A program made the translations under genes and the position numbers. 14,262 nt of DNA. Source: a bacterium. Its GTDB lineage: Bacteria; UBP18; UBA7526. The stretch lies in contig JAUXAI010000030.1 of NCBI GenBank assembly GCA_030619985.1, positions 1 to 14,262 of the forward strand, in the 5' to 3' direction. Every line of letters begins with the position of its first letter. The stretch's first letter is position 1. The notes below the pieces were generated by a model, which did no database searches, was not told the DNA's origin, and saw only the letters and a program-made list of their open reading frames with translations. This document shows, one piece after another, positions 1 through 4,691 of this stretch.

Positions 1-817
1 AGTGATTCGTAGGAATAAGAGAGGAAGGCTCAACATCATAAATGAGGCCAATATCGATGACTATCTCTATGGCGTCTTGCCCCATGAAATTTCTCCTGCC
101 TGGCCTCTGGAGGCCCTGAAGGCTCAGGCAATCGCCTCCCGCACATTGGCCCTCTATCGCAAGAGAAGGGCTCGGGCGAAGGATTACGACCTGGATGCCA
201 CCATCTTCACTCAGGTCTATGGGGGAGTGGAAGATGAAGACCAGAGAACGAATCAGGCAGTTAATGAAACGAGAGGAGAGGTCTTGACCCACAAAGGAAA
301 GATTATTAATAGTGTTTTTCATGCTACCTGTGGTGGCCATACAGAGGATGCCGCAAATGTCTGGCCGGGATCAGAAGAGCCCTATCTTAAGAACATCTCT
401 TGCACTTTCTGTAAGGATTCTCCTTACTATCAGTGGGAGAAGAGGATTAAGGAAAGGGACCTGAGAAATATATTGAAAGAGAAGGGTCTCGATCTAAGCA
501 GGATTAAAGAGATAGAAACAACAGAAGCAAGCCCTTCAGGCCGAACAATTAGAATAGCTATTAAACAACGCAGGAAAACCCAGTTCCTGAGGGCAAATAA
601 CTTCCGTCTTTTTCTGGGTCCAGACCTCCTGAGAAGCACCCTTTTTACCGTAAGCAAGGAAAAAAATGAATTTATCTTTAAAGGTCATGGCTGGGGGCAT
701 GGGGTGGGGATGTGTCAGTGGGGAGCAAAAGGAATGGCAGAGAAGGGCAAGCACTATAAAGAGATTTTGAAACACTATTACACTGGAGTGGAAATAGAAA
801 AATATGAATCCCGTTAG
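1..817 (+). CDS. SpoIID/LytB domain protein, 5' truncated
   Basis: The reading frame is open from the window edge to TAG at 815-817, so the true start is probably upstream; SpoIID-type proteins are usually longer than the 271 residues seen. The family comprises lytic transglycosylases that cleave denuded peptidoglycan glycan strands, or LytB-type amidase enhancers. Visible hallmarks are the YLYGVLPHEISPAWPLEAL block near residues 21-39 with the conserved acidic E29, an AxSRTxA helix, the ATCGGHTED segment followed by ISCTFC (a possible zinc-binding His/Cys set, by family analogy), and the C-terminal GHGWGHGVGMCQWGA signature. The last codons and the stop lie inside the left arm of a palindromic element (see 804-916). 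Without that element the frame would run a few codons into pgsA, ending in residues ESTE. In a non-sporulating lineage the likely role is cell-wall remodelling. Family assignment is secure; the biological role is inferred. Confidence 0.92.
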   Translation, partial: VIRRNKRGRLNIINEANIDDYLYGVLPHEISPAWPLEALKAQAIASRTLALYRKRRARAKDYDLDATIFTQVYGGVEDEDQRTNQAVNETRGEVLTHKGKIINSVFHATCGGHTEDAANVWPGSEEPYLKNISCTFCKDSPYYQWEKRIKERDLRNILKEKGLDLSRIKEIETTEASPSGRTIRIAIKQRRKTQFLRANNFRLFLGPDLLRSTLFTVSKEKNEFIFKGHGWGHGVGMCQWGAKGMAEKGKHYKEILKHYYTGVEIEKYESR

Positions 818-914
818 ACAGATTTGTTCTGTAACCATTGATTGCGGAGTTAACAACAGATTTTGGTTTTATATATATGTTTTGAGAAGAAAAGGTGGAA
901 GTCTAACGGGATGA
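804..914 (+). CDS. Possible 36-codon leader ORF inside the palindromic element before pgsA
   Basis: ATG at 804 opens a 36-codon frame (MNPVRQ... to ...GGSLTG) that stops at TGA 912-914. That stop overlaps the pgsA start as ATGA, which is the usual arrangement for translational coupling. The frame overlaps the end of the spoIID-like gene in another phase and has no clear Shine-Dalgarno of its own. It consists almost entirely of the inverted-repeat element at 804-916. The equivalent element at 4065-4173 has the same layout and the same opening residues (Met-Asn-Pro). The peptide probably has no function of its own; its value may be to carry ribosomes across the element to pgsA. This is inference. 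Confidence 0.25.
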   Translation: MNPVRQICSVTIDCGVNNRFWFYIYVLRRKGGSLTG

Positions 915-916
915 AT
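804..916 (+). repeat. Palindromic insertion-like element, copy 1 (ATGAAT-flanked)
   Basis: The direct repeat ATGAAT at 804-809 and 911-916 encloses a perfect 10-base inverted repeat, CCCGTTAGAC at 810-819 and GTCTAACGGG at 901-910, with an 81-base interior. The right ATG is the pgsA start codon, and the left arm contains the stop codon of the spoIID-like gene. Copies 2 and 3 (4065-4173, 6875-6933) share the ATGAAYCCCG left end and CGGGRTGAA right end but have different interiors. A direct repeat around terminal inverted repeats is the usual footprint of a small non-autonomous insertion. No transposase is present, so mobility is inferred. Confidence 0.7.
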
Positions 917-1447
917 CTACCGAATAAAATAACCATCTTGCGATTGATATCTATTCCTTTTTTCCTTTATTGTTTGAAAGTTGGTCAGGCCAAAGTAGCT
1001 TTCTTTATATTCCTGGTGGCTATTCTGAGCGATGCCTTAGACGGCTATCTGGCCAGAACCAGAGGGCAGAAGACGAAACTGGGTAGTATTTTGGATCCCG
1101 CAGCGGATAAAGCGTTAGTCCTTTCCTCCTTTATTATGCTAACTTTTTTCTATCACAGGATTCCTTTTTGGTTAACCGGGGTTGTGATTGGCAGGGATAT
1201 AATTCTTCTTGTCGGTTTCGGCATCCTCCGTCTTTCCTTGGGGTCCGTAGAAATCATACCTTCTGCCTGGGGAAAGATGACCACTCTTCTGCAATTCAGC
1301 GTGGTAGTGATAGCCTTAATCTCAGAGGCCTTTCGGCCCTACTCTCAGATCATTCTTGGTCTGGCTTATCCTACAGTAGCCTTTACTGCTATCTCCGGGG
1401 CCCACTACCTCGTTCGCGGTAGTCTCCGCCTATTAAGGAAGAAGTAG
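911..1447 (+). CDS. pgsA: CDP-diacylglycerol--glycerol-3-phosphate 3-phosphatidyltransferase
   Basis: This 178-residue integral membrane enzyme transfers a phosphatidyl group from CDP-diacylglycerol to sn-glycerol-3-phosphate, giving phosphatidylglycerol phosphate, the committed step to phosphatidylglycerol and cardiolipin. The CDP-alcohol phosphotransferase signature DGx2ARx8Gx3Dx3D is complete: D44, G45, A48, R49, G58, D62 and D66, preceded by D41. The N-terminus MNLPNKITILRLISIPFF is typical of PgsA, so ATG 911 is preferred over a TTG at 863. Several hydrophobic segments follow, as expected. The stop codon directly abuts the plsY start at 1448. The start codon is the right flank of a palindromic element, which places the AAGGTGG purine run (about 892-898) further than usual from the ATG. 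Translation may therefore depend on coupling to the leader frame 804-914. The family is certain; the closely related phosphatidylserine synthase is less likely given the N-terminal sequence. Confidence 0.93.
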   Translation: MNLPNKITILRLISIPFFLYCLKVGQAKVAFFIFLVAILSDALDGYLARTRGQKTKLGSILDPAADKALVLSSFIMLTFFYHRIPFWLTGVVIGRDIILLVGFGILRLSLGSVEIIPSAWGKMTTLLQFSVVVIALISEAFRPYSQIILGLAYPTVAFTAISGAHYLVRGSLRLLRKK

Positions 1448-2065
1448 ATGCTTTTCTTGGCCATAATATTGAGTTATCTCTTAGGTTCTATTCCTACGAG
1501 TTACATTATGGGAAGGCTCTGGAAGGGGATCGATCTGAGAGAGCATGGCTCGGGAAATGTGGGGGCCACCAATACCTTTCGCGTTCTGGGCCCGGCCCCA
1601 GGGATAATCGTCCTCCTTGCCGATGTCTTAAAAGGATTGGTCGCCATCCTTTTTATAAGTCGCTTAGCAATTAGTGGGCCACTCTCTTACGAATGGATAA
1701 AAGTCCTTTGTGGAATGGCTGCTATCTGCGGCCATAATTGGACAATATTCTTGAAATTTAAAGGGGGAAGAGGAGTGGCCACTAGCATCGGAGTCTTCTT
1801 CGGCCTAGTTTGGCAGGCAATAGGGATAGCTTTTCTTATTGGAATCATTATTATTTTTTTCACCCGCTATGTTTCTTTAGGATCGATTTTAGGAGCCCTT
1901 GCCTTTCCCTTCTTAGTAGCCTTTTTGCCCTTTGAGTGGCCCTTACCTTATTTCTGGCTCGCCTTCTTGGCAGCTCTTTTAGTTGTTATCAAACATATTC
2001 CAAATATCAAAAGGCTTATTAAGGGTAAAGAGAATAGAATTTCCTTTAGGAGAAAAAGAAAATGA
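1448..2065 (+). CDS. plsY: Acyl-phosphate:glycerol-3-phosphate acyltransferase
   Basis: PlsY (205 residues, usual size) is a multi-pass inner-membrane protein that transfers an acyl group from acyl-phosphate to the sn-1 position of glycerol-3-phosphate, the first acylation step of phospholipid synthesis in most bacteria. The conserved loops are all visible: GSIPTSYIMGRLWKGIDLRE and HGSGNVGATNTFRVLG near residues 13-47, DVLKG, CGHNW(T)IFLKFKGGRGVAT in the middle, and a hydrophobic C-terminal half ending in the basic KHIPNIKRLIKGKENR. It starts immediately after the pgsA stop with no gap, so the two are almost certainly cotranscribed. Together with gpsA downstream it forms a module around glycerol-3-phosphate: GpsA makes it, PlsY and PgsA consume it. 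Nothing is unusual about the protein. Confidence 0.95.
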   Translation: MLFLAIILSYLLGSIPTSYIMGRLWKGIDLREHGSGNVGATNTFRVLGPAPGIIVLLADVLKGLVAILFISRLAISGPLSYEWIKVLCGMAAICGHNWTIFLKFKGGRGVATSIGVFFGLVWQAIGIAFLIGIIIIFFTRYVSLGSILGALAFPFLVAFLPFEWPLPYFWLAFLAALLVVIKHIPNIKRLIKGKENRISFRRKRK

Positions 2066-2094
2066 GTTTGTTTTGCGTTTTTCAATTTAATTTT

Positions 2095-2117
2095 GCCTGT
2101 CCGGTAGCCAGACGGGC
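2095..2117 (+). repeat. Imperfect hairpin upstream of gpsA
   Basis: In the 67-base gap between plsY and gpsA, bases 2095-2104 can pair with 2108-2117 around a 3-base loop, with one mismatch (2102/2110) and one G-U pair. There is no T-run after it, so it is unlikely to be a terminator. It ends 15 bases before the gpsA start and differs in sequence from the other palindromes in the window. Confidence 0.45.
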
Positions 2118-2132
2118 GTTTCGGCGGTTGCA

Positions 2133-3131
2133 GTGAAAAAGATTGCAGTTCTTGGGGCGGGAAGCTGGGGAACTACCTTAGCCATACTATTGGCCAAGAA
2201 GGGCCATGAAGTCAGCCTCTGGGAGTATCTTAAGGAACAGGCAGAGAGGCTCAGTAGGGAGAGGGAGAATCGCCAGTTCCTTCCTGGAGTTCCTATTCCC
2301 AGAGAGATCTTCATCTCACCAAACTTGGAAGAGACAGTCAAAGAGAAGGAGTTTATATTAATCGTCGTTCCCTCCCAGGTCTTGAGAGAAGTGGTGGAGA
2401 AATTAGTGAAAGTAAAGATTTCACTCAAGACCATTCTCATCAGTGCCACAAAGGGTCTTGAGGTAGGAACAAACTTGAGGATGTCCCAGATAATCAAATC
2501 CTACTTTTCAAAGAATGAGATAGTCGTCGTTTCCGGACCTTCTCATGCAGAGGAGGTCTCAAGGGAAATCCCGACCACCATCGTGGCCTCTGCTTCCAGC
2601 GCAAAACTAGCCCAGGAGATACAGGAGATATTCACCACTCCCTACTTCAGGGTCTATACCAACCCAGATACCATTGGAGTAGAACTGGGAGGAGCCTTGA
2701 AGAATATCATCGCCATCGCCAGTGGAATATGTGACGGTCTGGGATTAGGGGACAATAGTAAGGCGGCTTTGATGACTCGGGGAATAGTAGAAATTGCCCG
2801 GCTGGGAGTAGCCATGGGAGCCAAGCAGGAGACCTTTGCTGGACTCTCCGGGATGGGAGATCTCATCACCACCTGTATCAGCAAATATAGTAGAAACCGG
2901 GGTCTGGGAGAAAGAATTGCTAAAGGAAAGAAGTTGGAAGAGGCCCAGAGAGAGATCGGCATGGTTACTGAGGGGGTGCCTACCACAAAAAGTGCTTATG
3001 AATTAGCCAAGAAGTATAAAGTGGAAATACCCATTACTGAGGAGCTCTATAATATTCTCTTTAAAGGAAAAGATCCCAGGGACGCAGAGTTTGAACTCAT
3101 GACCAGAAAGACAAAGAGGGAAGACCGGTGA
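2133..3131 (+). CDS. gpsA: NAD(P)+-dependent glycerol-3-phosphate dehydrogenase
   Basis: GpsA reduces dihydroxyacetone phosphate to sn-glycerol-3-phosphate with NAD(P)H in the cytoplasm, supplying the backbone for PlsY and PgsA encoded just upstream. The 332-residue length is standard. The N-terminal Rossmann motif GAGSWGTTLA (residues 8-17) begins right after MKKIAVL, which supports the GTG start at 2133 despite a poor Shine-Dalgarno. Other landmarks are VVPSQVLREV (about 79-88), ISATKGLE with K107, SGPSHAEEV (about 134-142), GGALKNIIAIASG with the catalytic-type K190, GDNSKAALMTRG, and GLSGMGDLITTC in the C-terminal domain. Its TGA stop overlaps the GTG start of the HU-type gene (GTGA, 3128-3131), so the two are translationally coupled. 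No anomaly is seen. Confidence 0.96.
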   Translation: MKKIAVLGAGSWGTTLAILLAKKGHEVSLWEYLKEQAERLSRERENRQFLPGVPIPREIFISPNLEETVKEKEFILIVVPSQVLREVVEKLVKVKISLKTILISATKGLEVGTNLRMSQIIKSYFSKNEIVVVSGPSHAEEVSREIPTTIVASASSAKLAQEIQEIFTTPYFRVYTNPDTIGVELGGALKNIIAIASGICDGLGLGDNSKAALMTRGIVEIARLGVAMGAKQETFAGLSGMGDLITTCISKYSRNRGLGERIAKGKKLEEAQREIGMVTEGVPTTKSAYELAKKYKVEIPITEELYNILFKGKDPRDAEFELMTRKTKREDR

Positions 3132-3397
3132 TTAAGAAGGATCTAGTTAATAAGATAGCATCCCTTGGCCTCTCTAAGAAAAAGGCAAAGGAGGCCATGG
3201 AGACCATAATTGAGGGAATAGGTGAGAGCCTGGCCAGGGGAGAGAAGGTCCAGATTCAGGGGTTGGGCAGTTTTGACATTAGGGTTACCAAGGAAAGAAG
3301 GGGGCGCAACCCCAAAACTGGGGAGCCCTTAAAGATTCCTTCTCGAAAGGTCCCTGTATTCCGTCCTGCTCCACCCTTGAAAGAGAGAGTAAAGTGA
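3128..3397 (+). CDS. HU/IHF-family DNA-binding protein
   Basis: This 89-residue basic protein belongs to the HU/IHF nucleoid family, which binds and bends DNA as dimers. The family pattern is complete: an N-terminal helical half (MIKKDLVNKIASLGLSKKKA), the GLGSFDIRVTKERRGRNPKTGE beta-arm segment at about 46-67 containing GRNP, and a C-terminal VPVFRPAPPLKERV tail matching the usual P-x-F-x-P-x-x-x-LK. It starts with GTG inside the gpsA stop and ends in a second GTGA overlap with the MerR-like gene (3394-3397). An HU/IHF gene next to a small MerR-type gene is a recurrent bacterial arrangement and recalls ihfA. HU and IHF subunits cannot be separated with confidence from sequence alone, so I give no symbol. 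Confidence 0.94.
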   Translation: MIKKDLVNKIASLGLSKKKAKEAMETIIEGIGESLARGEKVQIQGLGSFDIRVTKERRGRNPKTGEPLKIPSRKVPVFRPAPPLKERVK

Positions 3398-3711
3398 GAG
3401 TTCGTATTCCCAATAAACTCTTCTTCTCTATTACCGAGGTAAGTAAGATTACTAAGGTTCCCTCTCATGTCTTGAGATACTGGGAGAAGGAGTTCAAGCA
3501 ATTTTTAAAACCTACAAAGTCCGAGATGAAAAGGAGGAGATATCAGAAAAAGGATATAAAGACTATCCTCGGAATAAAGGAGTTGCTCTATAAGGAAAAA
3601 TATTCTATTGCCGGGGCAAAGAAGAGGCTGAAACAGGAAACGGTCTTGCCCGATCTGATAAAGGAATGCAAAAGAGAACTACGCAAAATCCTAAGAGTCT
3701 TAAGCAAGTAA
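3394..3711 (+). CDS. MerR-family helix-turn-helix regulator, short form
   Basis: The 105-residue protein has an N-terminal MerR-type winged helix: FSITEVSKITKVPSHVLRYWEKEF (about 11-34), where the RYWE motif is diagnostic, then a wing with RRRYQKKDI and a helix IKELLYKEKYSIAGAKKRLKQE. The C-terminal dimerisation/effector region of full-length MerR proteins is almost absent, and no cysteine cluster for metal sensing is visible, so this is the short type often encoded beside HU/IHF genes. It starts with GTG overlapping the upstream stop (GTGA) and is the last gene of this operon; an AT-rich repeat follows. Targets are unknown. DNA binding is inferred from the fold. Confidence 0.88.
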   Translation: MRVRIPNKLFFSITEVSKITKVPSHVLRYWEKEFKQFLKPTKSEMKRRRYQKKDIKTILGIKELLYKEKYSIAGAKKRLKQETVLPDLIKECKRELRKILRVLSK

Positions 3712-3878
3712 ATCACAAATTACAATATACAAATTACAGACAATATACAATTACCGAAATTACAATAACCGAAACAAAAATTCATAGCGGGTTTTTGTTT
3801 GGAATTTTGGTCATTTGGATTTGTGATTTGTTTGTGATTTGGAATTTGGGATTTTGAGTTTACGTCGAAGGCGTTTAT
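3712..3878 (+). repeat. AT-rich spacer of iterated words and their complements
   Basis: The 167 bases between the MerR-like gene and tRNA-Pro hold no credible gene. The left half iterates words like ACAAATTAC and AATATACAAATTACAG. After about 3785 the strand asymmetry flips and the right half iterates GATTTG, GGAATTTTGG and TGATTTGGAATTTGGG. The two halves can fold into a long imperfect hairpin. A 63-residue frame here merely translates the repeat. I see no clear promoter, though the tRNA promoter must lie in or near this stretch. Confidence 0.6.
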
Positions 3879-3956
3879 CGGGGCGTAGCGCAGTTGGTTT
3901 AGCGCACCTGAATGGGGTTCAGGAGGTCGCTGGTTCGAATCCAGTCGCCCCGACCA
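3879..3956 (+). tRNA. tRNA-Pro, anticodon GGG
   Basis: A full cloverleaf can be drawn. Acceptor stem CGGGGCG (3879-3885) pairs with CGCCCCG (3946-3952), followed by discriminator A and an encoded CCA (3954-3956). The D stem is GCGC/GCGC. The anticodon stem CCTGA/TCAGG encloses loop ATGGGGT with anticodon GGG, reading CCC and CCU. The T arm has the TTCGAAT loop. The C1-G72 pair with A73 is characteristic of bacterial tRNA-Pro. Confidence 0.97.
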
Positions 3957-3966
3957 GTAATCAAAT

Positions 3967-4042
3967 ACAAGGGTGGCACGGGTAGCAAGGGGAACAAGGG
4001 TTTTAAACCCCTGTTACCCCTGTAGCCCCTGTGACCCCTGAG
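3967..4042 (+). repeat. 9-base tandem repeats in head-to-head inverted arrays
   Basis: Four 9-base units close to ACAAGGGGT (3967-3975, 3976-3984, 3985-3993, 3994-4002) are followed by the short loop 4003-4006 and then four 9-base units of the complement, ACCCCTGTT-like (4007-4015, 4016-4024, 4025-4033, 4034-4042). The whole can fold into an imperfect hairpin with arms of about 36 bases, helped by G-U pairs in RNA. It lies immediately downstream of tRNA-Pro(GGG). Confidence 0.8.
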
Positions 4043-4054
4043 AATTTGTATCCC

Positions 4055-4060
4055 GGAGGG
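4055..4060 (+). promoter_or_regulatory. Strong Shine-Dalgarno separated from its gene
   Basis: GGAGGG at 4055-4060 lies 4 bases before ATG 4065, an ideal ribosome-binding site. That ATG belongs only to the 35-codon leader frame, while the real downstream gene starts at GTG 4169. Deleting 4065-4168 would put this site directly before the downstream gene's start. Confidence 0.7.
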
Positions 4061-4064
4061 AAAG

Positions 4065-4172
4065 ATGAACCCCGCACCTTCTATTGTATCTTTTGAAAAT
4101 AAAGGAACGAGAAGCTCTCCATTCGTCTTACTGAGTAGAATACAAAATCTTATTAAGGAAGGTGCGGGGTGA
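4065..4172 (+). CDS. Possible 35-codon leader ORF inside the palindromic element before the 97-residue gene
   Basis: ATG 4065 follows an excellent Shine-Dalgarno (GGAGGG, 4-base spacer) and opens 35 codons (MNPAPSIVSF... to ...LIKEGAG). They stop at TGA 4170-4172, overlapping the GTG start at 4169 as GTGA. The frame spans the palindromic element exactly. Its translation is plausible on signal quality, and it would couple translation to the downstream gene. The peptide has no recognisable domain. It shares the opening Met-Asn-Pro-Ala-Pro with the N-terminal extension at 6875, because both are encoded by the same element end. Confidence 0.35.
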   Translation: MNPAPSIVSFENKGTRSSPFVLLSRIQNLIKEGAG

Positions 4173-4173
4173 A
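4065..4173 (+). repeat. Palindromic insertion-like element, copy 2 (RTGAA-flanked)
   Basis: The flank ATGAA (4065-4069) recurs as GTGAA (4169-4173). Inside lie perfect 13-base inverted arms, ACCCCGCACCTTC at 4069-4081 and the complement at 4158-4170, around a 76-base interior. The arm sequence is the same as in copy 3 (6875-6933), while the interiors are unrelated by eye. The right end supplies the GTG start codon of the next gene and contains its only nearby purine-rich run, so the hairpin would bury that start in RNA. Confidence 0.75.
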
Positions 4174-4462
4174 GAAAGAGGATTATCAAAGGGGAAGGAA
4201 GATGATTAGAGAAAATATGGAGAGATTGGTAGATAGATATTTAGAGGAGATTATTCGCTATAAAGAAGAGCTGGCAGGGGTCGATCTCTCTAAGATAGAG
4301 AAGTCTAAGGAAGCAGCGGAAAAGACGGAGATGCGCAATGCCAAACTCCTGGCCCTCTTAGAAATCCAGGAGATTACTAATCAGATGATTAAGGAATTAA
4401 ATGCCCTTAAAATTAGTGAACCCCGCTCTCCGATTTCATCGGAGAACGAAGGTGAAGAATAA
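4169..4462 (+). CDS. Unknown 97-residue charged coiled-coil protein
   Basis: I do not recognise a family. The protein is highly charged and predicted helical: MKKEDYQRGRKMIRENMERLVDRYLEEIIRYKEELAG, then DLSKIEKSKEAAEKTEMRNAKLLALLEIQEITNQMIKELNALK, with heptad-like spacing of I, L and M that suggests a coiled coil. It has no signal peptide, membrane segment, cysteines or histidines. The acidic tail SEPRSPISSENEGEE is encoded by a small palindrome (4417-4456) that looks like an in-frame insertion of 12 codons. The GTG start is the right end of a palindromic element. The gene is followed 34 bases later by a strong terminator, so it forms a short unit with the preceding tRNA region. It is probably a real gene, because the helical periodicity and codon pattern look natural. 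Confidence 0.72.
   Translation: MKKEDYQRGRKMIRENMERLVDRYLEEIIRYKEELAGVDLSKIEKSKEAAEKTEMRNAKLLALLEIQEITNQMIKELNALKISEPRSPISSENEGEE
4417..4456 (+). repeat. Degenerate fourth copy of the TGAA-flanked palindrome, inside a coding region
   Basis: TGAA at 4417-4420 and 4453-4456 flank a palindrome that starts CCCCG like copies 2 and 3. TCTCCGAT (4427-4434) pairs with ATCGGAGA (4438-4445) around TTC, with further weak pairing outward. The distance between flanks is 36 bases, exactly 12 codons, so the reading frame is kept. It is less perfect than the other three copies. Confidence 0.45.
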
Positions 4463-4496
4463 AGAGTCAGGAAACAAGACTTCAATTACTATATTC

Positions 4497-4518
4497 GCCC
4501 ACAGAAGTGGGCTTTTTT
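4497..4518 (+). terminator. Rho-independent terminator after the 97-residue gene
   Basis: GCCCAC (4497-4502), loop AGAA, GTGGGC (4507-4512), then six T (4513-4518). This is a textbook intrinsic terminator 34 bases after the stop codon, separating the 97-residue gene from the symporter operon. Confidence 0.9.
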
Positions 4519-4520
4519 GA

Positions 4521-4672
4521 GGTATCGGAATTTGTTGAAATTCCGATACCGAGGATTAGGGGGTCTGGGGGAAAGAATCTGCTTTCCCCCAGGGGGTGAC
4601 AGGGAGGCAAAGCATGACTTTGCCGACCACCAAAGGGACAAAGCCCCTATGGAAGTATCCCCGGAGGGGATA
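4521..4672 (+). repeat. Train of four distinct perfect hairpins before the symporter gene
   Basis: Four different perfect inverted repeats follow the terminator in series: 4521-4533/4538-4550 (13-base stem, loop GTTG), 4565-4575/4582-4592 (11-base stem, loop AATCTG), 4606-4612/4618-4624 (7-base stem, loop CATGA) and 4656-4662/4666-4672 (7-base stem, loop GGA). They share no sequence and none is followed by a T-run. They fill most of the 173-base leader of the symporter gene, whose promoter I cannot identify. Confidence 0.75.
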
Positions 4673-4691
4673 TCTTGAGGGATAGGTCAGG

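Noticed and set aside
863-910. Upstream TTG start for pgsA giving 16 extra residues
   Set aside because: The extension lies inside palindromic element copy 1, and the family N-terminus fits ATG 911.
2066-2140. A further RTGAA element at the gpsA start (GTGAAAAAG at 2133)
   Set aside because: No complementary arms or left RTGAA flank with CCCCG can be found; the nearby hairpin at 2095-2117 is of another type.
3666-3857. 63-residue plus-strand frame after the MerR-like gene
   Set aside because: It overlaps the MerR-like gene end and otherwise translates the AT-rich inverted repeat.
3899-4189. 96-residue minus-strand frame containing WIRTSDLLNPIQVR and collagen-like RGHRGYRGNRG
   Set aside because: It is the antisense of tRNA-Pro(GGG) plus the 9-base array; the Gly periodicity is produced by the repeat, not by a collagen-like protein.
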